A stretch of DNA of 64,000 nucleotides, from the NCBI GenBank assembly GCA_018806985.1, contig JADANN010000370.1, forward strand, positions 1,594,001-1,658,000, in the 5' to 3' direction. Made by a program: the position numbers and the translations under genes. This DNA comes from Angiostrongylus vasorum (taxonomy: Eukaryota > Nematoda > Chromadorea > Rhabditida > Metastrongylidae). Shown piece by piece: positions 52,871 through 64,000 of this stretch (positions are counted from its first letter, which is position 1; every line of letters begins with the position of its first letter). Under the pieces are notes generated by a model. It was not told where the DNA came from. It worked only from the letters and a program-made list of their open reading frames with translations, and searched no databases.

Positions 52871-53844
52871 GTAAAGTAAGTGCTGCAGCCCTGCGACTGC
52901 AGAACAGTGGTTAGAGGTGTATTACAAGGATTTAGTTGATACAGAAACCGATCCGTGTTCTCCTTTTCATGCGCACGGAGCTCCCTAACAAAGCGCTGGA
53001 CAGTCAGTTCTCCGAAGTTACGTAGAGTGATGTGAGTATTGATGATAATACATGATGTTTAAACGCCAGATAAACACTCCGGCCTTACGCATTGAATACA
53101 ATGCACGTTGTGCTGCTTATCCGAAGGAAAATTCCGGAAAAAATTTTTCGTGACAATAAAATCTTGTACTGCTGTTCTATTTTGAATAATAACTGCTTCA
53201 AAAGAAACACTGGTGCAGAAAACTTACGGCTCACGAGTGTTATCGAGTTTGTACAATGTGCATGGAGTATTGTGTGAAAGCATTCGGCTAGTAGGTAGTA
53301 AAAAAAAACGACTTAATAAAGCGGAAGAAGGATAAGATTTTGCTGAGATTTTTCCCACTTACAAGAAGCAAATACATGACCAATGCTGATGGTCGCACTT
53401 AAAGTCAAACAACGTCGCTTCGCTTAATTGTGTTCTGTGAGGGGACATCTAAGTGAAGCACAACCATAGAAATGAAACATACTGGAGAACTGAACAAGAA
53501 AAAGTGAAGAGAACGAAAACAAAACAATCACCGTGATAACGAAGAGAAAGTCTATCGATGTCAAAAATATTTACATACGCCATCCCCCCTCTTTAATTTC
53601 ATGTGTGCCGGTGGTTGGTTACAGTCGTTCATCATTCACTCCTGAAAATAATGTTTCGAATTAACACAGAAAACTAGCCGATTATTCGAGACTGCAGAAT
53701 AACTTACGCAGCTCTCGTGGCCAATTCAGGACAAGCATACGACCCTCGTAGCAGGACGAGATCCGTCAGACTACTTGATCTTGATTAACATTGTTCTTCC
53801 CTTCTATTTCATGATTTGTCGTGAAATCATAAACAATGAAGTAT
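52871..53844. other. Unassigned DNA
   Basis: A SINE-head-like GAACAGTGGTTAGAGGTGT at 52905 is the only landmark. Confidence 0.4.
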
Positions 53845-54113
53845 GGAGCTCTCGGCGTTGATCAAACCCTGTGAGATGCGCCGTGCATTCGAGTTCATTA
53901 ATCACTGCTAGTGGTGATTGAATGCATATCTGACCTATATATTGAGCCTCGGTGGCCTATCGATGTATCGAGGCAGTGCTACAATCTCCGAGAAAAAGTC
54001 TGGTACCAAATTTCTGAATCCGAAAGGATGGAAGGTTTGGTGAGTCTGGGACGCAGAGATCGATCCTATGTGTATCGCAGGACGCGTCTGACCACCGCGC
54101 TACACGTGTCCCT
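53845..54113 (-). repeat. Family A SINE, diverged, antisense
   Basis: Minus strand GGGACACGTGTAGCGCGGTGG head, body and GAGAGCTCC end. CpG-rich segments are decayed. Confidence 0.82.
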
Positions 54114-54269
54114 ACGTGAAGTATATGGCACTTATTTCGCACATTCTTCAAGAAGCTTTTTTTTCTACATATCTTGTACTGCAGGCTATTTTTTTGGGTG
54201 CTGTAAGCCCACTTGTAGAGGTGCACTATATTGTATTCAGTCCTTCTTTCGATGCTGCTCCTAGTCGAT

Positions 54270-54890
54270 GGTTTTACTAGTGTGCATTTGACATCCCGAT
54301 AAATCCATTCGCTGACGGCTGTTGTCAAACCACTGTCGTGTATACTCCTTACTTATCCGGCCCACCTTATCACTGACAATTTTTCGTATAGAACTCGTCG
54401 TTGATTGTTAATCATCGACGTAGGTCAGAACCATTAGATCTTTTCCCTCACATGCTTGATACGGGAGGCTCATAACATTGTCAATTGGACTGCGCATTCC
54501 ACAACGCTGAGTGATTTTTCATCCTGCTTTCGTTGCGACCAGGTGGTGTAGTGTGCAATACGCGAGCTCCCGGAAAGGATAATCGTGGTTAAAACACGGA
54601 CCGAGTTTTGCAAATATCTCACCAACGTTATGGCTATATTTCACAGAATACCCTGCGATTAAAAATTAGTAGGCGGTGAACAGAAATTGGCGACACCGTG
54701 TGTTCATTGTTTTCTTCACTACATTATCTTTATGAACACCCTTTTTGCGAAGCTCAGTCGAAGACCAGTTTTTTCCACAGGCATTATCGAAGTCAGCTAG
54801 GATTGGTTTCATTATATCAACTTAGTGGCAACGTAATCAGTAAGCGAAATCGAATTTGAGCTGAGCTCGAATGCGCGCAACCATCTAGCT
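54270..54890 (-). mobile_element. RTE fragment with a family B insertion
   Basis: Minus-strand DNA matches the 27.5-28.1 kb RTE (for example GTTGCGACCAGGTGGTG, TAATCATCGACGTAGGTCAG, GAAGCTCAGTCGAAGACCAG), much decayed. A family B-like piece at 54545-54625 (CGAGCTCCCGGAAAGGATAA, TTTTGCAAATATCTCACC) interrupts it. Confidence 0.6.
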
Positions 54891-55564
54891 AAAGAAGTTC
54901 TTTCACGTTTCACCATCTTTCTGTAAATTAAACGGAAGCTACGTCCCATTGTCAGAACTCATTGCCGTGATTATGTGATGCTTTGAAAGATGAAAAATGA
55001 ATGGGAGGTTTCGCTTAGTTTAAAAGTAGCGCTTATCGTTCCTGGTGTTCCAAGTTCTTACTAACAAATCGTAGTTTGTAATCTCATTACCATCGCCTAA
55101 CCTATTTTCTGTTTTCCATATTAATCAGAAAAGTGAAGACGTAAGTCAGTTAGGGTAAATGGCGAGTAATTTATTAAGCACTTGTCAGGCCATTATACAT
55201 TCATCAATTACTGCGGTGCTACTAATGAAGCCGAACGCCTTGCGAAAACTTGAGAGTTTGCACAACACCAAGTGCTTCTACGCTTCTACTCTCTTGAAGG
55301 ACTAACCAGTCGTACTGAGTAAGCGTCAGTTCACATTACACTACTGAAGTTGATCAGCAATTCTGAGGTTACTTAAATTCCGATTAAATGAAGCGTATAA
55401 AGTGTTTGTGATAACGGTTAGTTTCAACAAGCAACAAAACTTTATCAACAAACAAGTTGAGTTAAATGCATCTCAGAATATAGCAGGCATCATGGTAATG
55501 CTGGTAACAAAGGAGGAAAGGCACGATGACATTGACATTAAAAAGTCTTAGAACGTCGATCAAA
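54891..55564. other. Unassigned DNA
   Basis: No exon or repeat recognised. Confidence 0.4.
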
Positions 55565-56280
55565 TTATTTTTTCTCTTGAGATTTTCTGCCAGCAGCAGT
55601 TTTTCTTTGAGTGGGACTTGATAGTGTATCAACTATAGCACGTAAAACATTGCGTGTGTACTTACTTACTTGGATACTTGAACGGTCCGTCCTTACGAGT
55701 TCTGCGGACCGCAGCACATTTGCCATTCGTTTCTTTCGCTCGCAATCGACGTCCGCGTTGGAGGTTTTGTTCGAGCATGGCAACACGTGCGAGTCTTATA
55801 CCGTTATTTGTAAAATAACTGCAGCTGAAGGAACAGCTGATTAACTTTTTTTTACGAACACGTCAGCCCAACGTGTAGATGGCCGTCCTAGGGGGACGTT
55901 TGCATTGCCGTGCAGTCCACTCTACAGTTCTTTCGTCCATCTACCGTCTGTTCTTCTCATTATATGACCGGCCCATCTATGTTTCAACGTCGATGTATAT
56001 TCACCTGGATCTCGAAGATATGACAGATTTCGAAGATCAGAGCTTCGCATTCCGGCTAGATATTGAGAGTGCCAGTTATATTTCGGAAGACATCGCTCAA
56101 GTGTTCGCACATTGTGGGTTTAATCACGTTAACTTGACTGTTTCAAATTTCGACATTGCTTACAGCGCGATGGTTAGTGGTGCTGTGAGACTCTGGGTAG
56201 TAACCCTCAGCGCGCTACAAACGGCCAAGCACACACCAGGAAGAAGTACGCACTACACAGTGGAATGGTTATTTTAATGT
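55565..56280 (-). mobile_element. RTE C-terminal relic, second family
   Basis: Minus strand 56110-55922: LERCLPKYNWHSQYLAGMRS, SDLRNLSYLRDPGEYTS, HRWAGHIMRRTDGRWTKEL. 55786-55670: ALLEQ-like and KCAAVRRTRKDGPFKYPS remnants. This is the typical RTE C-terminal tail. It matches the element at 39.9-41.6 kb, not the one at 27.3 kb. RT core absent. Confidence 0.75.
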
Positions 56281-57144
56281 AGTCCATGTAACCACTCACC
56301 AATCAGCAGAACAGTTGATTGTACGAAAGACTACTCGTTAGGAAGCGTTCGCTAAAACTGCCCTAAGGGAAAGCTTTATTTTACCAATATGAGCGATATG
56401 TTTGTGTGTTGCAAAGGACTATCATCCTTGTGTTAGTGGCGTTTCTATTAGATGGCGTGGTTTGACTGTCTAGTGAGTGTGATTTTCTTCATGAAGTACT
56501 TTTTCTTCTTTGCACAAATTTTTTACGCATGTCATCTTAGATGTACTGGTTTATATGAAATTCTTTCTCCCAGGTATCGGCCGTCATTGAAAAAAGTGTG
56601 CCACTTCACATAAACACTTCAGGGTCATAGTTACTGTGCTGTAGGAATGGAATTTTCGATCCATGATAGCCTTCCAGAAACAATATAGGCTAAAATGTTT
56701 TCTTGGAAATAGTTTTGCCTACTTTTCACTTTTTTTTACGCTAGTATCTGCATATAAGGCCGCTCTGGGCTTTCATCTATGAGTTCTTGCGTCGTGAAGA
56801 ATGCCTGCTTTTGTGGTAGCACTGGAAAATCTATTTTTCCACTTAAGTTTCTTGTTAAGGCTGTACAATTACAAAGCAACGCAACAGGACAGTGTCTAGC
56901 GTTAACTGGTAATTGCTTTAAGGATATGTTGTGAAGTAAGATGCAAATCATTTTATCATCTGTAATTATATTATTCATGCAATCATATTATCATGTTATT
57001 CATCGAGTGGCTCGAGCATGTACCAGTAGTGTCTTCACTCATACTCTAAAACCGCCTAGAAGGCCTTGAACACTTTCAGTGTAGCACTTCTCGTACAGCG
57101 TCTCTTAATTTTATTCTTTTGAAGAAAGAGAATACGAGTAAAAA
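56281..57144. other. Unassigned DNA
   Basis: No exon or repeat recognised. Confidence 0.4.
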
Positions 57145-57350
57145 AGGTTAAAGCGTTCGGTGCTGATCAATTACCCAAAGGTGCGCGGTGTTTTCGACTC
57201 CTAGTACAGGTGAATGATTACATATTTGGCCTATGAAATACTCTTCGGTGTCCTAGTGATGAATCAAGTGAGCGGTGTTGTCACTCCAGGCCAAGTCTAT
57301 TAACAGTGCGCGGACACCGGAGGAAGGTAAGGAAATTTTAGAAACACAGG
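57145..57350 (-). repeat. Family A SINE, old diverged copy
   Basis: Minus orientation pieces AAGCGTTCGGTGCTGATCAA, TGATTACATATTTGGCCTAT and ACTCCAGGCCAAGTCTATT keep family order. Confidence 0.5.
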
Positions 57351-58380
57351 TTTCAAACAGCGACCAAGTTTGTAGTCCAGGGTCTCTCTAAGCAGCTCGC
57401 TGCACGCTCCCCCTGGAGCTGACAGCTCACAAAGTTGTCCTGGTTTAGCGGTAGATTTAAACGAACCTCGAACTAAGTGGTCCATAGGTCAGTCTCGAAT
57501 ATCGGAATTCTGAGAAAGGCAACACCGATGAAACTTTAGCTACCACAGTCAAGATTCGAAGCTGAATCAATGTAGCTCCAAGCAGTAAAATAGCTTTATT
57601 TCAAGGTATTTCAGTGATTCCCTTATTCGATCCACACAAAACCACTGCCACCTTTTTTTCTTCTTCAGTTCAAACAATCACAATGAAATTCTAAAAGATG
57701 GCAACCTCTAAACAATAATGGAAAATATAAAAAAACAAAATTCTGGAGTTAAATAGTAAGTTTGAGCTCACAAACCATCACAAACACCATTTGAACCTAA
57801 AAGTTACGGACGCGTTCAATACTAATCTGATGATAATAATAAAAATAATAATGCTAATGTAGTAATAACGGAGGTTCGCGCACTTCTTGTTCAGTTTGTT
57901 GTCCTGAGTCCGTCACTCAAGAAAGGCATAAGACTTACGCATAATAAGGTTGTTATCCCTCTATGAATGTCACTGAATGATGATCGATTTGATTCTTGCA
58001 GAAATAGGGAATACTTATACAAGCGCGTTTCCAGGTCTTCATCGCATGCACCATTATCAAAAAGCTGAGCACTTTAGATCCAAGAATTCGCAAGAGAGAC
58101 TAGTCGCTGTGAGGAAAACACGAAAAAAGAACAGCTCATACGCAGCCAAAATAGTCCCTTCTCAGTATCGCAGCACGTGCACTGGGCATATGGCAGGTGC
58201 GTGTGCGCTCAATAAAAATCTGATCTGTTAGCACTACATATCGATCTGTCATAGAACTTACTGATTACTGCTCGCCGCCCACGTACAGTAGACACATCAC
58301 GAACATGCGTTTATTGGTAAAACGGAAAACAAGTAGAGATTTTACCCTAACATCTACCCTCTTATCAATTTCTTATCAGG
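57351..58380. other. Unassigned DNA
   Basis: An AT-rich ATAATAATAAAAATAATAAT patch lies at 57830. No exon recognised. Confidence 0.4.
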
Positions 58381-58665
58381 GGGCGTATGTAACGCAGTGG
58401 TCGGAGAAGCTCTGCTGTACACATGGAATCGCTCCCGGTACCCCGAGCCCACCAAGCCCCCCCTTCCCTCCGGGGTTGGCAAATTGGTGCCAGATTTGTC
58501 TGAGAGGATAGCAGCACTGGCTCGGTACATCGGTAGCCCACCGCGAGTCATTGTAAAGGCTAGATATGCTTTCAATCACCTCAAGCGGTGCTTAATGAAA
58601 TCGAATGCATGGCGCATCCCTCAGAGTTTCATCAACATCGAGAGTTTTAACCTGTTATCAATTTG
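58381..58665 (+). repeat. Family A SINE
   Basis: GGGGGCGTATGTAACGCAGTGG head, GGAATCGCTCCCGGTACCCC box B region, body and GAGAGTTTTAACCTGTTATC tail. Confidence 0.87.
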
Positions 58666-58924
58666 TTGTTTTTAACGAAAATCCGAATAGTAGGCTAAGT
58701 GATGGAGAAAGCATTTGAAAAAATGAACTTCAGCTTGTTATACGTTTCTAGCAGAACATAACGGAAAATCAAACAATGCCTTGTAGAAGTTATTCGGTTC
58801 GAAGGCGTCCACAGTTGAATTTTTCACGTCTCGCCGCAGTCTGTCGCCCACTGTGCAAAGCCTTGGGATATTTGGAAATTAATGAAGGTTTTCATAAATT
58901 TTTAACCTACTATTTACTCCCACG

Positions 58925-61480
58925 CCCGACTTTCTATTAACCTCGGCATTGATCAAGTAATTCTTCGTATTCTTGTTGAGCAAACACGAGGTGTTATTTT
59001 TATTCTTTATTCACGAACAAGCTGACGTTTCGACGGATTTCGCCTTCTTCAGAGCCTGGAAAGGTCAAGTTGACAGCAATCTATTCAGCCAAACACCTCC
59101 ATAACCAAACAGAGAAAACGCTGAACCAAGACTTCAATCACATTGAACACAGCTTTGCATATTCACCGCTTTCTATGAGGCTTCCACTGAGTATGTCGCG
59201 TGGAGACCAACCGCACAGAGTTCCCATGGAAGCGTAATATGCCCTCCCATCAAAATAACAGCCTTATATACTGCCCAATATCACGCGTGATAATGAGGCA
59301 TTCTTTCCTGCGGTTCATTTTTTGGATTTCTGAAATTAATCCAGAACGCCTCGAGAGTTTTGCGCGCTTGTGTTCTCGATTCCTGCGCGAGGATCGTGAC
59401 ACGTAATTCAAAGTCCTCCCCGCTATGTCTCTGGGTCCTATGCGTGCCTAGTGGGGTATTTGGTTTACGTTTGCCGACTAGGTGTTCTTTTATGCGGACA
59501 CAGAAGGGTCTGCCCGTTTCGCCAATGTATTCGTCTCCGCAGGCCTTACAGGAGATCAGATAAACTATAGCCGAGCTCATGCAATCACCATCTCTACCAT
59601 TAGGGTAAACTATGCAAATTTGCGTTGCACAGGACGGTCATATAGGCGGTTATGAACTAGTTGGCGCCTAAGATTACTCGGTGGCATTTCAAGTACGTTT
59701 GCCGAATTCTCTAGACCCGGCCTTCTTAAGCAGCGTTTTATAGCTGCACTTACATCATTTGAGATGAAGGGTAGGATAAACAGGACCATTTTATCGCTAG
59801 AGTTGTCGTTTGGAGGCCTAGGATTTGCTCTACACCTGTCCTGAGTTACTGTTTCATAGCCATTAGAAATGGCAATTTGCCGCGCCAAGTTCCGGGACTC
59901 CTCTCTCTGCTCTCTTCCCGTGCACACGTTGGTTGCTGTTCGAAACATGTTTCTTACCAGTGCCCTTTTCGTGTGAGAGGGGTGAGAGGAGAGGTAATGA
60001 ACCAAGATGTTTTTATTACTTGGCTTTCGGTACCACTTCGTAGTGTACCCATTTTCTAACAGGCTGATTTGGACGTTCAGGAATGGAAGCCAGTTTTCTT
60101 TCGGTTTCTCTCGGGTGAACTTGATATACTCTGACTGTTCATTCAACAACTCGAAACATTTGTCCATTTCCTCTTGTGTTGAGCAAAGGACAAAACAGTC
60201 ATCTATATATCAACAGTAGAGTAGCGGCCCGAGATCGATCACCGGTGCTTCCATCTTAGACATAAACGCAATGGCCAGGCTTGGTGCCAGTCGTTGTCCC
60301 ATTGCCAACCCTCTTATTTGAACGTAGTGCTTTCCGGACCATCTGAAGATTGAGCAGCTCAAGCATTCTTTTAAGAGTGCCATCAACTGCTCTATCTTGA
60401 AGCCATACATGTTTATTTCTCCTTTGTGTCGCATCAGGAGTTCGAATATGGCTTGCATTGCGGAGGCATTCGACACGTTTGTATAAAGGGCGGTAACGTC
60501 GAACGACTCCATCACGTGCGCGCTGCTGGGCTGCGCAGTACGTAGACGATCCAGAAACATGGGTATTCGTAAGATGGGCTGGAATGTATTTCAACAACTG
60601 GTTAAATATTAGGGGTTAAAAACCATGTTATCCTATCCGTTGGCCCGTCTACACAGCTAATGATTGGTCTAACCTTAAACAATGATGGATCGGTAGACGC
60701 AATATCATCGATGGATACTAGCTTATGAGTTTTTATAAGCAAGTACAAGACGGGACATGTTGGTAACCCAACTTTTAGTTGAGAGATAACTGACGGTTTT
60801 AAGCCAGCAGCGCTTGCCATTTTGGCCCATTCGTGGTTCAATTTTTCGGTATTTACTTTTAAACCCCTTCTCAGGTGATGGACGATAAAATGAAGCATCA
60901 GCAAGATGCTTTTTCGTTATCTCAACATCTAACTGATGGGGAATTACGACAAACTCTCCACCCTTATCACTAACGGATAGTCTTATGTTTTTCAATCTTA
61001 TAAGCTCTCGTACCTCTCGCATACCACGTATTTGCACGGCAATGAGGTTTGAGCTGTGTCTTTTCGCGCGATAGTGATTAAGGACTTTGAAAGTTTCATT
61101 CGTAAACAACCGAAATTTAACATCAACTTCATTATTGGGCTCTTGTTGTCTAAAGAACGGCTGAGGAAATGGTGCTATTGGTAGGATCCCCACTTGTTGT
61201 TCGCGCCTATTTTGCGTTTCATCTCTAGCTTTTTTGCGGATTCTATCTTGAAGTTCATGTAAACTACATGCGACCCTACGCAAGGTTATCTTAGAAATGA
61301 GTTCAGATAGTGAGAAACTCGGTCCCAGCTCTAATAATGAGCGCGCACCGTCAGGGAGAGTCATGCCTCCCAACACGGTTAGCCTTGGATTTTCTTGCAC
61401 ATTATTTTTTCCTACTGTGGTCTGTTTGATGTTCGTTAGCGGTATTTCTGTGCGCTCTTGAGGCCGTGTTGTGCGATTTA
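58925..61480 (-). mobile_element. Penelope-like retroelement, left (minus) copy
   Basis: Minus strand order. N-terminal part 61400-60723 with LTVLGGMTLPDGARSLLELG, SDKGGEFVVIP and LADASFYRPS. RT core with KVRPIISCVDGPTDRITWFL, FDVTALYTNV, MGQRLAPSLAIAFM, then a TGA at 60212-60210 and at once YIDDCFVL (catalytic Asp pair). RT thumb part 60167-59610 with KENWLPFLNVQISL and KWYRKPSN. GIY-YIG endonuclease 59580-59281 (IVYLISCKACGDEYIGETGR). This is the RT plus GIY-YIG layout of Penelope-like elements, which insert by target-primed synthesis. Several frame changes and the stop before YIDD indicate an inactive copy. It runs into a 3' tail with a hammerhead-like motif. Head to head with the right copy, separated by less than 30 bp. 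Confidence 0.95.
59018..59062 (-). ncRNA. Hammerhead-like ribozyme motif, left Penelope tail
   Basis: Minus strand: GGCT, CTGAAGA, stem II GGCG-AAATC-CGTC (one G-U pair), GAAA, CG, UC cleavage pair, then AGCT. Stem I GGCT/AGCT pairs with one G-U. All conserved core bases of a minimal type I hammerhead are present. Hammerheads are known in Penelope-like elements. Confidence 0.72.
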
Positions 61481-63770
61481 CTCAAAAGGTCAAAAGATGA
61501 AACGCAAAATAAGCGCGAACAAAAAGTGGGGGCCTTACCAATAGCACCATCTCCTCAGCCGTTCTTTAGACAACAAGAGCCCACTAATGAAGTTGATGTT
61601 AAATTTCGGATGTTTACGAATCAAACTTTCAAAGTCCTTAATCACTATCGCGCGAAAAGATACAGCTCCAACCTCACTGAAGTGCAAAAAACGTGGTATG
61701 CGAGAGGTACGAGAGCTTATAAGATTGAAAAACATAAGACCATCCGTTAGTGATAAGGGTGGAGAGTTTGTCGTAATTCCCCCATCAGTTAGATGTTGAG
61801 ATAACGAAAAAGCATCTTGCTGATGCTTCATTTTATCGTCCATCACCAGAGAAGGGGTTTAAAAGTAAATACCGAAAAATTGAACCACGAATGGGCCAAA
61901 ATGGCAAGCGCTGCTGGCTTAAAACCGTCAGTTATCTCTCAACTAAAAGTTGGGTTACCAACATGTCCCGTCTTGTACTTGCTTATAAAAAACTCATAAG
62001 CTAGTATCCATCGATGATATTGCGTCTACCGATCCATCATTGTTTAAGGTTAGACCAATCATTAGCTGTGTAGACGGGCCAACGGATAGGATAACATGGT
62101 TTTTAACCCTAATATTTAACCAGTTGTTGAAATACATTCCAGCCCATCTTACGAATACCCATGTTTCTGGATCGTCTACGTACTGCGCAGCCCAGCAGCG
62201 CGCACGTGATGGAGTCGTTCGACGTTACCGCCCTTTATACAAACGTGTCGAATGCCTCCGCAATGCAAGCCATATTCGAACTCCTGATGCGACACAAAGG
62301 AGAAATAAACATGTATGGCTTCAAGATAGAGCAGTTGATGGCACTCTTAAAAGAATGCTTGAGCTGCTCAATCTTCAGATGGTCCGGAAAGCACTACGTT
62401 CAAATAAGAGGGTTGGCAATGGGACAACGACTGGCACCAAGCCTGGCCATTGCGTTTATGTCTAAGATGGAAGCACCAGTGATCGATCTCGGGCCGCTAC
62501 TCTACTGTTGATATATAGATGACTGTTTTGTCCTTTGCTCAACACAAGAGGAAATGGACAAATGTTTCGAGTTGTTGAATGAACAGTCAGTGTATATCAA
62601 GTTCACCCGAGAGAAACCGAAAGAAAACTGGCTTCCATTCCTGAACGTCCAAATTAGCCTGCCAGAAAATGGCTACACTACGAAGTGGTACCGAAAGCTA
62701 AGTAATAAAAAATATCTTGGTTCATATCCTCTTCTCTCACCCCTCTCACACAAAAAGGGCGCTTGTAAGAAACACTTTTCGAACAGCAACCAACGTGTAC
62801 ACGGGAGAGAGCAGAGAGAGGAGTCCCGGAACTTGGCGTGGCAAATAGCCATTTCTAATGGCTATGAAACTGTAGCTCGGGATAGGTGTAGAGGAAATCC
62901 TAGGCCTCCAAACGACAACTCTAGCGATAAAATGGTCCTGTTTATCCTACCCTTCATCTCAAATGATGTAAGTGCAGCTATAAAAACGCTGCTTAAGAAG
63001 GCCGGGTCTAGAGAATTCGGCAAACGTACTTGAAATGCCACCGAGTAATCTTAGGCGCCAACTAGTTCATAACCGCCTATATGACCGTCTGTGTGCAATG
63101 CAAATTTGCATAGTTTGCCCTAATGGTAGAGACGGTGATTGTATGAGCTCGGGCATAGTTTATCTGATCTCCTGTAAGACGTGCGGAGACGAATACATTG
63201 GCGAAACGGGCAGACCCCCTCTGTGTCCGCATAAAAGAACACCTAGTCGGCAAACGTAAACCAAATACCCCACTAGGCACGCATAGGACCCAGAGACATA
63301 GCGGGGAGGACTTTGAAGTACGTGTCACGATCCTCACGCATGAATCGAGAACACAAGCGCGCAAAACTCTCGAGGCGTTCTGGATTAATTTCAGAAATCC
63401 AAAAAATGAACCGCAGGGAAAGAATGCCTCATTATCACGCGTGATATTGGGCAGTATATAAGGCTGTTATTTTGATGGGAGGGCATATTACGCTTCCATG
63501 GGAACTCTGTGCGGTTGGTCTCCACGCGACATACTCAGTGGAAGCCTCATAGAAAGCGGTGAATATGCAAAGCTGTGTTCAATGTGATTGAAATCTTGGT
63601 TCAGCGTTTTCTCTGTTTGGTTATGGAGGTGTTTGGCCGAATAGATTGCTGTCAACTTGACCTTTCCAGGCTCTGAGGAAGGCGAAATCCGTCGAAACGT
63701 CATCTTGTTCGTGAATAAAGAATAAAAATAACACCTCGTGTTTGCTCAACAAGAATACGAAGAACTACTA
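61481..63770 (+). mobile_element. Penelope-like retroelement, right (plus) copy
   Basis: Plus-strand copy of the same element: DETQNKREQKVGALPIAPSP (61495 on), KVRPIISCVDGPTDRITWFL (62046 on), FDVTALYTNV, MGQRLAPSLAIAFM, TGA at 62509-62511 followed by YIDDCFVL, RT thumb part 62554-63033, and GIY-YIG endonuclease from 63144 (IVYLISCKTCGDEYIGETGR). An added C near 63218 shifts the endonuclease frame. Its 5' end is shorter than in the left copy, lacking the LTVLGG...LLELG part. Many point differences from the left copy show the two are not a recent exact duplication. Inactive. Confidence 0.94.
63664..63708 (+). ncRNA. Hammerhead-like ribozyme motif, right Penelope tail
   Basis: GGCT, CTGAGGA, stem II GGCG-AAATC-CGTC, GAAA, CGTC, then ATCT. 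Core bases are intact, but stem I has a C-U clash (GGCT/ATCT), so it is weaker than the left copy. Confidence 0.6.
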
Positions 63771-63834
63771 TTTACTTTTTTTTTACTACTCTTTACTCTT
63801 TAGTCTTCCTTTTTTCTTTTTTTTTGCCTTCCTC

Positions 63835-64000
63835 GTGTAGTTATAATCATAATTTTATACAGCCTTAGCTTAACTGGGTTCGTTGCCAACTTGGGATCTC
63901 CAGATCAATCCCGTTGACGGGTGATTGCTGGTGGCAGAGATCGGTAGAATTAGCTGAGAGACAGGCGAAGGGAAGGACTCGTATGGTGTGGTGGTGAACG
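63835..64000 (+). repeat. Family B copy, cut by the window end
   Basis: TTATAATCATAATTTTATAC, TTAGCTTAACTGGGTTCGTT, GACGGGTGATTGCTG, TAGCTGAGAGACAGGCGAAG and TATGGTGTGGTGGTGAACG. Same strand order as the reverse complement of the tandem array. Confidence 0.85.

Noticed and set aside
62509..62511. TGA before YIDD as a selenocysteine or recoding site.
   Set aside because: Other frame breaks nearby show decay, and there is no recoding signal; a shared CGA to TGA mutation is simpler.

Overview
The window reads as nuclear DNA of a clade V, probably strongylid, nematode. The evidence is four multi-exon gene models with short, GT-AG, TTTCAG-type introns that match nematode families: a BTBD10/KCTD20 homologue, a six-cysteine CX-module protein, a sigma-like nematode glutathione S-transferase and a CAP/SCP (ASP-like) secreted protein. 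All four are on the + strand. There are no bacterial operons, rRNA genes or CRISPR arrays.

Layout. 1-3.3 kb: last exons of the BTBD10-like gene. 5.7-7.5 kb: Penelope relic, a family C repeat and SINE copies. 7.8-11.2 kb: CX-module exons, bracketed by two copies of a (TA)n-associated direct repeat. 11.2-14.3 kb: SINE copies. 14.6-17.9 kb: GST gene, seven exons, with hammerhead-bearing repeats in its last two introns. 18-25.5 kb: mostly unassigned, with scattered SINEs. 25.5-30.9 kb: a near-perfect 1.85-kb inverted repeat around a truncated RTE-type non-LTR retrotransposon. 31-37.2 kb: SINEs, three arms of hammerhead-bearing foldback elements, and a family C plus family B cluster. 38.0-39.4 kb: CAP gene. 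39.9-41.6 kb: decayed RTE of a second family. 42.8-43.9 kb: a roughly 0.9-kb (GTT)n tract. 47.4-48.3 kb: three tandem family B units. 50.7-51.1 kb: possible Thr/Pro-rich exon. 54.3-56.3 kb: RTE relics. 58.9-63.8 kb: two Penelope-like retroelements (RT plus GIY-YIG endonuclease) head to head. The window ends inside another family B copy.

The most interesting signal is a hammerhead-like RNA motif (CTGANGA, a 4-bp hairpin, GAAA, CGUH, and a flanking stem I). It recurs about ten times: at the 3' ends of both Penelope copies, and as inverted pairs at both ends of small coding-poor foldback elements, one inside a GST intron. The stem II pairs differ between copies yet stay paired (GACG/CGTC, GGCG/CGTC, GGCC/GGCC), as expected for a real RNA structure. 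Hammerheads in Penelope-like elements are known. A small element carrying one at each end in inverted orientation may not be described.

Two cautions. The palindrome arms differ mainly in homopolymer lengths, and the GST gene carries a one-base excess in an A run that breaks its frame, so some apparent frameshifts could be sequencing error. Exon models rest on splice-site and phase reading by eye. The four host genes show no evident joint pathway; most of the remaining DNA is transposon-derived.
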